From NCBI GenBank assembly GCA_033961575.1, contig CM066727.1, positions 119,586,434-119,650,433 on the forward strand: a DNA stretch of 64,000 bases. The letters run 5' to 3'. This DNA comes from Aselliscus stoliczkanus. Lineage: Eukaryota > Chordata > Mammalia > Chiroptera > Hipposideridae. The notes beneath the pieces were generated by a model that saw only the letters and a list, made by a program, of their open reading frames with translations, was not told the origin of the DNA and did no database searches. The translations under genes and the position numbers were made by a program. The stretch's first letter is position 1. Each line of letters opens with the position of its first letter. This document shows positions 1-11,178 of the stretch, piece by piece.

Positions 1-394
1 CAGGCAAGAAACATCAGTGGTAAATAATTGAGACAAAGATCCAGGCAGAGATATTGGAAGCTTTTAGTGTTTTGGAAGGCCTCACAAGAGAGGAAAAAAA
101 GACACTGATTCTAAAAGTAGCTATAAGTTTTTGTTTCATCTCTCTATTGGCTTTAGGTTTCAGGTCCATCAGGGGGAAAAAAGAACATCTTTGTCAAAAG
201 ACATTGGACATAAAAGCCTTTTTGTAATGGATGGGTCTAGATCCATGGAGGCTGCTTTTGTTTTATTGTAAATATCCCATTTGTTTAGGGGAACAGTGAA
301 AAGAATTCAGGGGCTCACATAAAAATGCTCTTCTCCTAAATCTGTCTTGGTGGGGTGCAACATCGGGCTGGAGCAGCCCGCGCTCACAGAATCT

Positions 395-550
395 TGGGGA
401 ATTTACTTAAGCTCTCTGAACCTCATCTGGGAAATGCAGTTAACAGGAGGAAGTATAGCAACAGTTGGTGAGTGGTTTTAATAAGATAATTCATACAAAG
501 TGCCCAGAACAGTGCCTAGCATGTCTTGAACACTCAGTCAACAGTAGGCA
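395..550 (+). mobile_element. MIR SINE
   Basis: ttacttaagctctctgaacc, tcatctgggaaatgcag and agtgcccagaacagtgcct are MIR phrases. Confidence 0.75.
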
Positions 551-626
551 GAGTTCTTAATGATTGTTCGTTGAACCCCATGAAGAGACCTGGTACAAAG
601 TTCCAGTCTCTTCCTCTGCATCATTT

Positions 627-700
627 CATTTTTTATTTTATTTTATTTTTTTTTTGAGGGCAGTTTCACTGGCCCTCACAATTGGGACCAAGCCAGGGCG
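627..700 (-). mobile_element. Short SINE, head-truncated, antisense
   Basis: A T-rich tail is followed by gagggcagtttcactggccc and part of the box-B region; the head with box A is absent. The flanks ctctgcatcattt (614-626 and 701-713) are exact 13-bp duplications, so the truncation happened at insertion. Confidence 0.88.
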
Positions 701-2139
701 CTCTGCATCATTTTAATTGTCTCTGAAAGAGCGGAGAGAATTCTACTCCCATTAAGGTGCAAAACACAATGGACAGACATTCACAAAGCCCAGTCCCACA
801 TGGTGTGGAGGGTAAATTCATACCTGTGCACTCAAAGAGTCCAATTCCAGGCAGCCCATAACACCACACATACTTAAGTTCTCCAACAATGTTGTTTATA
901 TCAGAGCATAACAGGGGAATGAACATTAGCTTTGGACAGGTCTGAATTTGAATCCTGCCCCTGAATAACTGTATCTTTTACCAAGTTGCCTGATTTGTCT
1001 AAGCTCTTGAAAAATAGGGGATAATATCAAATCCCACGGAGATATTGTGTAGACAAAATGATCATGGATGACCAGCATACAAGGTAGTGCCTGGTGGTAG
1101 CAAGGGCTTGAGAGCCAGTCACCATTATTATTTATTATATATTATATGTTATAATTATGATGTGATAATTATTAAATCATTACATTTTTATCTATTATAT
1201 TATTATTTTTATCAATTACCTGTGATGATGCTTTGGTTCCATACTGTGATGCTGTGGAAGGCAGATTCACCTTCAATTCCTTCAAGGTCTCTCCCTGATC
1301 CCTCACTTTGTTTCATGATGCTAACAGTTCCCAGGCAATGGGAAACAGCTCTGAGGAGCTAGAAATAGTTCTTGTGTAAAGAGCATTGGTTTTTTGTTTG
1401 TTTGTTTGTTTGTTTTGCCTAAAAACCTTTATCCAGGTTATTTTTTGCTACCTATTGGCCATGTGACCTTGCAAAAGTCATATAACTCTGAGCCTCAGGA
1501 ACACATGGGGACAATGGAGTCAACTTCATAATTTTGTGCTAGGTATTAAAAGAGATGTTTGAGAAAGTGCTTGGCAAAGTATTATGCATCATAAAAGTAT
1601 CGTGTGTTAGTACAATATTGCATACTCTATTTCTGTTCCCTAAATATCTTTGGATGCTATATATATTTCACATATAAATGTAAACCACCCTTCTATGTCA
1701 CAGTCGATACAGGATTTTCCACAGGTATTTGAAAATGGTGGCTGAGCCTTGTTAAATTAATCTCTGCCCTAGCTTGGAAGGGAGAGAAATGGACCTGGAT
1801 TCTCCCCAGTTTGGGGGCTTGGCTGAGAGTCTAATCCATCCACATCCAGGGAAAACTTTTGTAATGGGATTATTCATACATTTAGAAATCTAATGAGTTT
1901 TCAGTTTTTAGTTTGAGTAGCAAAGAAAACACCGAAAGTTTAAAGCTAAAAAATAAGGTCAAGTCTCTTCCCCAGTTTCATTCCTCCTTTCTCATCCATG
2001 CCATAACCAGGCTTCCTGGCACATCTGGGTCATAGATGCACTGACTCACAGCTACCATTGGGTGCTATGGTAGCCTTTCCTCCCACTCCTCTGAGGTAAT
2101 TCTCTGCCAGGGGCTTTTCGCAGCTGCAGGGAAGAGCTA

Positions 2140-2222
2140 TTGGGTTGTTGGAAAAGTCATGATGCCTTTTTGCAACACAGAAAACATAGAAAAAATACGT
2201 CATGACTTTTCCGACAGCCCAA
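2140..2222. mobile_element. Mariner-type palindromic MITE, 83 bp
   Basis: The left end ttgggttgttggaaaagtca matches the reverse complement of the right end tgacttttccgacagcccaa with two differences; the inner arms pair further. TA lies on each side (2138-2139 and 2223-2224), the target duplication of Tc1/mariner elements. No coding capacity. Confidence 0.85.
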
Positions 2223-2918
2223 TAGTTTTCTGGAGAGGCTTGGATTATTTTCTCTGGACCATACAAAAGTGCTCTGGTATGATACTGAAAGGTACAGTTA
2301 AGACAAATGTCAAAAGAGGGGTCAAAGGAAGTAGGAAAGTCAAGCAAAATTCTTTTCATGTTGGCTTATTAGCAAATGCTGAAGGTTCTTAGCAGACATT
2401 CCTTGTTCTAATGCTTTGGAACCCATAGCCACCATTTACACCTCCAGGGGCAACATTTACATGGTGCTCTATGATGTGATACTCTAGGGGGCGCCATTCA
2501 CATAGGATACAATGTAAATGGTGTTCCAAGCTTTGGTGCAACAGGATCTTGCTGGGACCAAATCCTCTGAATCAAACTTCTAATCACAAACAAAGCCTCG
2601 GTTCTTAGTCTAGTTTTTTCCTTGCAATGTACCAGTTTCTTCCACAAACAAACCAAAGAACAAATAAAACAATTTTAAGCCCCAGCCAAAATTTCAGGAG
2701 AGGCGTTGGGTGTTGTAATGTTTCCAGGTGTGCACCATTTTAAAGTCTTAAGTATACAGTGGGAGATAATATCATGAGGAAAACAGACTTGGAGTTAAAT
2801 ATATTACTGAGAATTTATTTGTCTTCTTTCCCACTTAATATGGGTGTAATAATTCTTAGTATCTGTTAACACCCAAAGAGTCTCAGGAAAAATATAAAAG
2901 AAAAAAATGGTACTTTAC

Positions 2919-3032
2919 TTTTAAATAAATTCCAAAGTCCTCTCTCTGCCTCAGGCTCTCAAGATAAAAGACAGCGGCTGAGTAATTCAGGCAGTAGGTC
3001 TGGTGGCTGTGACAGAGGCTCCCTCGGAAATA
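2919..3032 (-). CDS. PLEKHG7: PLEKHG7 exon: DH domain, 38 codons (last in window)
   Basis: The acceptor tgttttcctcttgcag is strong and the donor is AAA|gtaaag. The 114-bp phase-0 exon reads YFRGSLCHSHQTYCLNYSAA then VFYLESLRQREDFGIYLK. The 'Y..YC.NY..A' pattern is the middle DH region (conserved region 2). The next family segment, with the 'L..LL..P.QRL.RYPLLL' signature helix, is not found in the 2.9 kb to the left, so the following exon lies outside the window. Confidence 0.92.
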
Positions 3033-3717
3033 CTGCAAGAGGAAAACAGCAGAAGGAGGGTCGACAGCAGCAACGGGGACACAGACAAACTTGCTTTTTC
3101 TCTTCACTTTCATCACTAAGTAGAACAGGGAAAAGTGGAGGAGTCACCATGATCAAGCAGGTGTTATGACTGTGTGAATAGAAACAGGTTATCTTCACAA
3201 CAAACATTCTTTCAAAAAATGATATTCCCTTAATAAGCAGGTAGCTTCTCAATACATTGTCTTTTTCCTTCATACTTAAATTCTAGTTAGGACATCTTGA
3301 TTTAATTCACCTTTTCCTTCTGTGTATGTTTTATTGAGGCCTGCAGTCCCTGTATGGTACCTGATAACAGATATTGTGTGTGATTCCAATGCTTATGTTG
3401 GTAGAGACTGTGCTCGTGTTGGTAGTAAGTGATTAAAGTAACAACATTTAACTTTTCATTAAATCTTCCTCAAAAATATCCATAAACTTAATTCACGTGC
3501 TGGCTACTAAAACTGTAGATCAAATTTGGGGCACCTGTAATAAGCGTACTGTGTTTAGCAGCGTGCATTTTATTTAGCAGTCTAACCCAACCTAACGCTT
3601 ATCTTCCCTTTTCTTCATAATTTCTATTTAATGTCTTAGACTTGCTGTAATGACCATCATTTGTAAGCCATCTGAAATTCATTTTAGAATAAAGCAAATG
3701 GCCGATTTATATGTATA

Positions 3718-3954
3718 CAGAGGGTGCCAAAAAATGTATACACATTTTAAGAAAGGAAAAAACTATTGAAACTCTAATGCTCAATATATACCAATAACAA
3801 AAGATGAATACAAGTCACGTTTGACTTCTGCAATTACAAGAGGTGCTCAAAGTGGTTACCATCAGCGTCCAGACACTTTTGATTACGGCGAACTACTGCT
3901 TGAGCAACGTTGACCAAAGTGTCCACTTGTATACAGTTTTTTTGGCACCCCCAG
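3718..3954. mobile_element. Mariner-type non-autonomous element, 237 bp
   Basis: Terminal inverted repeats cagagggtgccaaaaaatg and, reversed, ctgggggtgccaaaaaaac are flanked by TA (3716-3717 and 3955-3956). The inside may be a remnant of an autonomous mariner but has no ORF. Confidence 0.88.
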
Positions 3955-4529
3955 TATATTCACATATAAAATGATCAAACTGAGCACACAGCACACAATG
4001 TGCCACCATCTCAGTTAAGTGTCTTTCTTGGCAATGAGTTATCCTTTTCTCTTCACCAATGCTTCTGTCTCCTTAATGTCAGACATTCTCTTCAGGATAG
4101 TGCCTCCCATGTTGCTAAGCCTGTATGCTCCTTGATAGGTTTATTGATTAGCATAATGAATAGTGGGCCCCATTAAGGAGTTACCAATAGTGTTATGTGG
4201 TGGAATGAGAGAAGGAAGACACACCTTTTGGTAATGTTAGAACTACAGTGAGTAGAGAAAGCAGACCCAGTCTAAAACGCCACTAAAGGAAGTGACAATG
4301 ATGAAGACAAGACAGCAAAACTAGAAAAATATTTTGTTATAAGACAGGAGAAAATACTATAGGGAAAAATGTCAAGTTTGGGCTCCAGCAAGAAGAATTT
4401 GAAAGACAATGATGTGAATTTATTTTTGAAGGAGTGGAGGGTTGTTGATAGCATGGAGAACAGAGAAGATCTTTTCACAGGGCACGTGAGAAATATCATT
4501 ACTAGGAGGCAACTCTTAAGAACATATAT

Positions 4530-4650
4530 GGTCAGGCCTAGAAATTCAGTTCTACAACCCAGTAGCTGTGTAACTGTGGCCATATTAACTAACCTCTCCA
4601 AGCCTCAGTTTCCTTCTCAGGGACTTGCTCACATGGCTCATGTGTGAATA
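4530..4650 (+). mobile_element. MIR SINE
   Basis: agctgtgtaactgtggccat, then aacctctccaagcctcag and tttccttctcaggg. Confidence 0.75.
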
Positions 4651-5171
4651 ACAAAATGTTCCAATCTTTCAGCTGGTGAGATTCTTGTGAGGCTGTGTCA
4701 GTGTTCATTCATTTCCCCTTCCTGGGGAGGATGATATGTGCCCACCCCACGGAAGGTAAGCTTGGCCATGTGACTCTCCTTGGCTGATGAAATGGGAACA
4801 GACGTGCCATGTGTTACTTTAGGCAGAAACTTGGAGTCAGTGAGTGCTCTGCCCCAGTCTCTTACGTCTTTGCCATGGTGACTGGTAACACTCAGGTGGA
4901 GGCTGCTCCCTCAGCATGGGTCCCCGAGTGAGGACAGTAGTAAAGTAGGAGTAGAGCATAAGTAAGACATGAACCAAGCTATTGATATCTGGGGAATGTT
5001 ACTCTGGTACAACTGAATTTAACCTTTAAATTTAGGAAAAACTTGAATAACCCATCTTTGCACATCTGTAACAGAATATGAAGCATTCTTATGTGGGTTA
5101 TATAATATTATAGACCTTTAGTAAAGAGTCTGTTAATATCGCAGGCTTAAGTAGGCTGTAAATGCATTTAC

Positions 5172-5521
5172 CCTGTGGTGTGAATGTTTGTGTCACCCTC
5201 AAATTCATAGGTTGAATCCTAACCCCCAATGCAATGGTATTAAGAGCTAGGGCCTTCAGGAGATGATCAGGTCATGAAGGCGGAGCCCTCACGAGTATGA
5301 TTAATGTCCTTATAAAAAGGCTCCAGAGACCTCTCTAGCCCCTTCCACCAGGTGATGGATACAATGAAAAGTCTGTGACCCAAAGAGGGCCCTTACCCGG
5401 CCATTCTGGAACCCTGATCTCAGACTTTCACCTTCCAGAACTGTGAGAAATAACTTTCTGTTGTTTATAAACCACCCAGTCTGTAATGTTTTTTTATAGC
5501 AGCCTGAGCAGACTAAGACAA
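5172..5521 (+). mobile_element. MLT1-type (MaLR) solo LTR
   Basis: Contains gttgaatcctaaccccc, ggagatgatcaggtcatgaa, cttataaaaaggctcc, ccagaactgtgagaaataa and the end gactaagacaa, the order of MLT1-type LTRs. Non-coding remnant of an ancient endogenous retrovirus-like element. Confidence 0.85.
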
Positions 5522-5749
5522 CGGATGTGTTTTGATGAGAAGTGGGTATTTCTCCAGACTACTTACTTAACATTACATTAAAATTTTTTCTGCTTAGAGA
5601 ATCCAAGATTTTAGCTATTTCCCAACACTTTTCCTTCTTTCTCTTGTTTTTCAAAGTTTTTCTTATTCAAATCTGTTTTCAAAGTTCACTAAAGGATCTC
5701 CCTACTTTATACCTAGTTTCCTGCATATTTTTGCCTTGTTAAGTACTCC

Positions 5750-6045
5750 TCCTTCATATCGCACCTCAAACATCTTTGCCCCAGGAAGAATTTCCAATCT
5801 GTAACTACCTTGCCGTCTGCCCAATGTAGACTCTTTCCTTTACAATATCTATGTTCTTTTGTTCCTCAGCAATGATCTCAACTTGATTATATAATTATTA
5901 CTGTTAGGATTGAATTAATTTCTCCTCCACTAGACTAGAAACTTCCCATGAGTAGTGTTGTGTCTGGTTTTGCAGATTTATTGTGTACAGGGTATCAGCC
6001 CCACATTTAAGCATTTAGTAAGCGCTCAATAAACCTCAATCTATG
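5750..6045 (+). mobile_element. L2 3' end
   Basis: Decayed L2 tail: cgcacctcaaacatctttgc, then tagactagaaacttcc and gtaagcgctcaataaacc. Confidence 0.65.
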
Positions 6046-6119
6046 TTTTTTAATGGATTGTAAAATTCCAATCTTGCTAAATGAGAATACATAGGAATTG
6101 GATTAAAGAGCTCAAAAGC

Positions 6120-6146
6120 AAAAAAAAAAAAAAAAAAAAAAAAAAA
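6120..6146. repeat. A-run, 27 nt
   Basis: Uninterrupted A homopolymer within an intron; no SINE body is visible beside it. Confidence 0.95.
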
Positions 6147-6651
6147 GTAGGGAGGAGACCCAAATATCTACTCAAGAAATAAATAGCATTTATCAAACCA
6201 GGGCTTCAGGTTTTCCTCTTCTCTTCTTCTTTCATACACAGAAGTCCTATTAAGGGTGTTGACAGGTTTGAAGGTTTATTTTGTTCCTTTTTGAGAGACT
6301 GGCACTTTTGTTAGAACAACTGAACCATGTAATTAGCCTACACAAACTATTGCCATGAATATTGCTTTAAATTGAAGTAATTTAAAAAACAGACTTGGAA
6401 ATGCCTGTCCATGTGTGCAGATTTCTGTGTTAATAAAACCCACCCAGAAGAGGTGACAATGGGAAAACAGAATCGGCAAGTTATTGTTGAAAACACTGAT
6501 TAGTGGAGAAAGGGATGGTTCCTTTGTGGGAGGGCGCTAGTGGAACTTCTCCAGGAACAACAAATACAAAAAATCAAGTAGATATTAACACCTATCCTGG
6601 GAGGTGGATGAGTTTATTTCATAAAGCTGAGATCTCCCAAGAAGATTTTAC

Positions 6652-6753
6652 CTTTGTGAGCACAGAAATGAAATCCATGGCTGGTGAAGTCTCAGAAGCA
6701 TCGATGTAGTCTTTGATGATGGCAAAAAGACTGTTCACAAAACGAAAGCTTGT
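6652..6753 (-). CDS. PLEKHG7: PLEKHG7 exon: DH domain, 34 codons
   Basis: The acceptor tctctggcccctag and donor AAG|gtaaaa define a phase-0 exon of 102 bp. It reads TSFRFVNSLFAIIKDYIDAS then ETSPAMDFISVLTK. It corresponds to the DH helix after LFxNixEI, followed by the loop leading into the 'F..Y..YC..' region. The exon was found from splice sites and continuity; it has no stop and joins the exons on both sides without a shift. Confidence 0.9.
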
Positions 6754-7342
6754 CTAGGGGCCAGAGAGAAAGGAAGCAAGAGTAGGCACACACCCAGAGG
6801 TAAGGAACAAATATTTGATGAACTTTCTGATGAAGAACAAATATCATTCTTATAGCTGTTGGCCATTTCAAATTTATCTCCTGGCAAAATTCAGATTTAT
6901 TTTCCTTTTCAATATATATTTTTCTAAGTTTTTTTTTTAAATAAATAAATTTCTTTTGACCCTCTCCTTCCTTTTTAGAGGAAAGATATTTATTTATAAT
7001 ATATGTGAGAAAAGGACATTCATTTGAGACTAAATTAGTGGAGAAAGGGATGGTTTATGAAGATGATGGATACCTGAGGAATATGTTTACTTTCTTAAAC
7101 AGCCAAGGAAAAATGAAAAATGTTACAGAAGGCTGATACCTGCAATCTATTGGAAAGATGTCAATATTTAGGTTTCCTTCATATAAACCCGACCTCCTGA
7201 CCATAAGGTTATATGGCTGAATAAACCATATTCCATATTTCAGTATGGAATACAAGCCACAGAAATAGAACAAGAATGCATTTTTACAATCCTCTGGTGA
7301 ATTTTAAAATACGTCTACTGCCATCTTCCTACTTTGGCTCAC

Positions 7343-7438
7343 CTGACTTAACTCCTCCAGATTTGCAAAAAGTCTCCATAGATCCACATCCAGGAGATAT
7401 TCATGAGTTTGTAGATATTTTAGTGTATTCATGAAGAT
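7343..7438 (-). CDS. PLEKHG7: PLEKHG7 exon: DH domain, 32 codons
   Basis: A T-rich acceptor ending tttaaag and the donor CAG|gtgagc bound a phase-0 exon of 96 bp. It reads IFMNTLKYLQTHEYL then LDVDLWRLFANLEELSQ. This is the second stretch of the DH domain, where family members have a helix, a leucine-rich turn and the 'LFxNixEI' motif, here LFANLEEL. It continues the previous exon directly and is followed by the 102-bp exon after a 589-bp intron. Confidence 0.9.
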
Positions 7439-7577
7439 CTTTAAAAAAACAAAAACAAAGGCAAAATAAACGAACATTACTTTCTGTTTTTCAATCTTGA
7501 AACTTGCCCTTTGCAAAAACTTAAAGTATAGACCTCTTGAGTATAGCTTTACAAACCAGTTTACAAATTAGTATTTT

Positions 7578-7691
7578 TTTTTTTCTTTTTTCTTTTGAAG
7601 GCAGTGTCACTGGCCCTAATATGTGGGACCTGAACCGGGGCCACTGGCTTTCCAAGCCAGCGCCTAATCACGGCGTCACTCAGCCGGCCCA
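7578..7691 (-). mobile_element. Short tRNA-like SINE, antisense, full length
   Basis: From the T-run it reads gcagtgtcactggccc, the box-B complement (acctgaaccgggg), the matched anticodon-stem-like 'tggctttccaagcca' and the head 'cggcgtcactcagccggccc'. Flanking duplications acaaattagtatttt are at 7563-7577 and 7692-7706. Confidence 0.92.
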
Positions 7692-8332
7692 ACAAATTAG
7701 TATTTTGAAGGTTTAAGAATTTTCCTAAATACAAATGACGACATTTAAAGTCCTTAGAACATATGGGAATTGTGCTCTTCTGTATGAAGTTGTTGTGGCT
7801 TGTATGTACCCTAACAGCATTTCTGCTGAAAGCCCATTTAAGTGGGCTTTCTCTGCCTTCCCGGGTCAAAGAAATCTCCCAGGTCCTCTTCTTGCCAACA
7901 GCAATAATGAGATCAAAACAACATTCATGCTGAGGCCTCTTTTAGTCTTTTCTCTGCAAAAAAGCAAATGTCTTTCACTTTCAGAGAAATCATGAGTTAA
8001 CATCTTATAACTGGTAAGATGTTTAGGTTTGGATAAAGGCATTAAATATTAATGAAAACATTAAGGGAGTCTTTGTGTTATTATGACTTGATTTGATGCT
8101 TTCATACAGCAGGAGAACTACTCTAGAGCAAGTGAAGAAAGAACCACAATCCTCACAGGTAATCACCCCCCATCCTATAAACTAAAGGATCAGTTTGTTG
8201 AAATCAGAATACTTTGCGTAAATATGATGAAGCATTCAAATGAAACAAGTATCTCAAGAATTTTAGGTGTGAAAAGACTGCACTTTAGATTGCTAACTCT
8301 CCAATTCCCATTTCCATATTACTTAATTTATG

Positions 8333-8519
8333 CAGTGAATGGTTCTCAGACTTGCTTCAGAAGCACCTAGAGGCCCTGTTAAACCAGGAATTACTAGGCC
8401 CAGCTCTCAGGATTTCTGATTCAATAGGTCTCTGGTGGGATCTAAGAATTTGCATTTCTAACAAGTTCCCCAGTGATTCCAATGTTGTTGGTCTAGGGAG
8501 CACGCTTTGAGAACCACTG
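8333..8519 (+). mobile_element. MER5A-type hAT element
   Basis: Runs from cagtgaatggttctcagac to ctttgagaaccactg, with the diagnostic internal phrase gatttctgattcaataggtc and aatttgcatttctaacaag. Ancient placental hAT-Charlie MITE. Confidence 0.92.
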
Positions 8520-9736
8520 ACTTAGCGCTTTCCCAAGTCCATATAGTTTTGGTTGTTTGGAAATCTGTCAGTATTCAAGCAATTAAGATTCCGACGGAAC
8601 TATAAGACACAGAAGTCATGACTACAGATCAATTGGGAAAATTTAGGAAAAAAACGTCTTTTTGTTTGTTCTAAAAAAGAAGCTCTAAGGTTCTTTGCTT
8701 TCCTGAACATTTTTCCATTGTTAAAAAATATTGAGTCCTCCAGTACATTTATTTTACTATGTGAATTTACTAATTGTAATTTCCAATTTATAAGCAACTT
8801 TGGGAAACTCATATTGATTGCGTAAAGGGAGAAACATGTATACTCTAAATATACTAGGACATTGGGAAACAAACTCAAATTGGCCTCTTATTTTATTTTA
8901 TTTTAGGCAGAAAATGCTAATTTGAAAAACTTGTGCAGCTGACAGTGGTGCAGAAAGTTCTGTACTATTTACTAGGGCAAGGGGGTTTGCGCTCTGCAGT
9001 GAATAGCTATTGGTTACACCCCAGCCTCAATGCTCTCCTTCCCTGGCATCATCCTGGTTTCACCTTAGTGTCTACTCTTCCCCAGGCCCTGATGTGCCAT
9101 ATGGTGAGACGACCTTACTTCCAAGAGCAAGCCTTGATTGCACAGGGCCAATTAGCACATTCCTTCCTTATCAGAGTAGTTGGTTCAGAAGTGGGCATGT
9201 GACTTAAGCCAGTGCAATCAGAATCAAATTCAAGACTTTTATTATGAATACTGAAAAGAGATCCTCTCTTCCTCTCTCTCTTTCTCTTTCTCTCTTTTTC
9301 CATGGGCTCAAGGACAGCAGCCATTCCATGAGTAACCAGAAGGTGAGGTTGATGCCATGGAAGGAAGGAATGAGAGTTGGGAAAAAAACATTGTCCTTGG
9401 TATTGAACCCCTTGATCAAACCAACCTTGAAATCTCTCCTAACTCTGAACTTTATAGTCACCTGGGCCAATAAAATCCTGTATTTAAGCTAGTTTTCTGT
9501 ATCCTAATAATATACTTTCTAAGTTTCCATTTTCTCAGAGTGTCTTTGTGGTTTAAATTTTTCTGGTAAAGTATAATACTTTGTGCCATGACAATAAATA
9601 TTACTTACAGAAAATAGTAACTGTCATTTGTATGTCACTTGATAGGTTTCAGAGAAAACTAATCTGCTCATCGCAATGCTCAGATGGTATGAGACAGCCG
9701 GAGATGGCATTGTCATCCCTCTTTTATAGCTTAGGA

Positions 9737-9960
9737 CAGGGGTTGTCAAACAATAGCCTGTGGGATAAATCAGGCGGGCAACCTGTTTCCGTAAATTATG
9801 TTTTATTGTAACACAGCTGTGCACATTCCTTTTAAATTATCCATGGCTTCTTTTGCACTGCAGCAGAAGAGTTGAGTAGTTGTATTAAAGACTACATAGC
9901 CTATAAAGCCTAAAATATTTACTATCAGGACCTTTACAAAAAAATATTTGCCAACCCCTG
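9737..9960 (-). mobile_element. hAT-Charlie non-autonomous element
   Basis: Ends caggggttgtcaaac and gccaacccctg are inverted. Internal phrases (ttttattgtaacacagc, cctttaca) are of a common hAT-Charlie family whose exact name I do not assert. Flanks gcttagga (9729-9736) and gtttagga (9961-9968) fit an 8-bp hAT duplication. Confidence 0.88.
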
Positions 9961-10557
9961 GTTTAGGAAATGGAGGACTGGACTTTTCTAAAGTCACATG
10001 GCACGTCAGAGGCAGATCTCGGACTTGAACTCAGGTCTCCCCATACAGTACTTTTTCCTGTGTAAGAGAGTGGCCAGAATTCAGGAGTGCTTGTCAGCAG
10101 AGGGAATCTTGGGGACAATGTGGCTCTTCCTCCCCTGTGGTGTTGGAAGGCAGTTGCTCCCTTGCCATCCCTTGCCCTGAGGTTCTCCTATAAGGAGTTC
10201 TCAGCTCCGAGCCTCAGCAGACCAGGGTTGCAGTCTCAGGGGCACCATTTACATGGCAGACATCATGAATACACCGTGTAGGACAACTCAGCTACACTAC
10301 ATGTGGATGGCTGCCTGGTGACCTGGAACTGACTCCGCAGCTGATAAAAAATCTTCTGCCTGGCACTGCTCATGAGGGTGCAAGGGCTCCAACAGAGGAA
10401 GCTGACCAGCATGGAGGGGTGCCTTGAGGGTGGTGGCAAACTTGCTAACTCCAGGAATTTTGTATAAACACAGGGTGAGAATAGGCAGACGAGATCTAGA
10501 CCTCAAATGGGGATCTCATCCAATCCTGAGAGGCTACATTTAAGAAAATGAAAAGAG

Positions 10558-10745
10558 GCGACTGGTTAGCTCACTTGGTTAGAGAATCATGCTGTTAACA
10601 CCACGGTTGCTGGTTTGATCCCCGCATGGGCCTCTGCGAGCTGTGTGACCTCCTTAAAAAAGAGTCAACTATGCCATTTTAGCATGAAAGCAAAGTGTAA
10701 CCAATGACCATGGCTGTTCCCCAATAAAATTTTTTAAAAAAGAAA
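10558..10745 (+). mobile_element. tRNA-Ile-like SINE with AATAAA tail
   Basis: The head (gcgactggttagctcacttg, then ttagag, then ggtttgatccccgc) follows the layout of tRNA-Ile, with recognisable boxes A and B. A unique body follows, ending tgttccccaataaaatttttt and an A-rich tail. Near-matching flanks aagaaaatgaaaagagg and aagaaaatgaagagg act as duplications. It differs in head from the other SINEs in the window. Confidence 0.85.
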
Positions 10746-11034
10746 AAGAAAATGAAGAGGCAACCAAGTAGTAGATAAACAATAGATCAAATTTTCTTAA
10801 GATCTCCTGAAAGAGGGGAACTCCAACCCCCCAACTTTCTTTTTTCCAGCATGGAAGAGGAAAACAAATCCTCTCAAAATCAAATTAATATTTTCCATCT
10901 ACTTTGAAGCCCAGCATATATTTTTTAAATAAAAATCTTTAAAAAAAAAATGTCCTGGAAGGGGTACCAAGGGCAAATTATATGCAATAAGATACTAAAA
11001 AAAAAAAAAAAAAAAAAATTAAGCCCAGACTTAC

Positions 11035-11178
11035 CATCTTAAGAACTAATAAATGGTCCAAGAAATAAGTGCATTCACTTGTGAAAAGTTCCCATAAGGC
11101 CTCTTGCTGCTTTCTCAAATCTAATTGATCAGTAGGAAGTTTTTGATGTGTTTCCATGACTTCATTCCAGGTCTTGTC
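11035..11178 (-). CDS. PLEKHG7: PLEKHG7 exon: start of DH (RhoGEF) domain
   Basis: Excellent splice sites (tttctcccatgtgcag before, ATG|gtaagt after) enclose 48 codons in phase 0. The exon reads DKTWNEVMETHQKL and then KQQEALWELFTSECTYFLDHL. The E-x-L-W-E-L-x-x-S/T-E-x-x-Y pattern is conserved region 1 of Dbl-homology domains, the helix that contacts switch I of the Rho GTPase. It is close in wording to the QQEAVWELLHTEASYIRKL of PLEKHG5 as I remember it. The A-run at 10997-11018 lies just downstream in the intron. Confidence 0.92.

Larger units (their letters stand above)
1..2918. other. PLEKHG7 intron sequence, no exon seen
   Basis: I find no further DH or PH exon on the minus strand here. 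The stretch holds a MIR (about 395-550), a truncated SINE (627-700), a T/A-rich patch near 1130-1210, a TTTG run (about 1390-1416), a MIR-like piece near 1440-1600 and a mariner-type MITE (2140-2222). Short ORFs on both strands show no splice-site support or family resemblance. Confidence 0.6.
3033..6651. other. PLEKHG7 intron with mariner remnant, MaLR LTR and L2
   Basis: This 3.6-kb intron carries a 237-bp mariner-type element (3718-3954), a MIR (about 4530-4650), a possible old LTR at about 4685-4980 (the phrase 'ggccatgtgac' is typical of MaLR-like copies), an MLT1-type LTR (5172-5521), an L2 3' end (about 5750-6045) and a 27-nt A-run (6120-6146). No other exon was seen. Confidence 0.6.
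7439..11034. other. PLEKHG7 intron with SINEs and hAT elements
   Basis: This 3.6-kb intron contains an antisense short SINE (7578-7691), a MER5A-type element (8333-8519), a CT-rich tract (about 9264-9300) inside a probable old LTR (about 9060-9490), a hAT element with its 8-bp duplication (9737-9960), a MIR (about 9961-10045) and a tRNA-Ile-like SINE (about 10558-10745). About 7700-8330 and 10050-10550 show no gene or named repeat that I can support. Confidence 0.6.
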
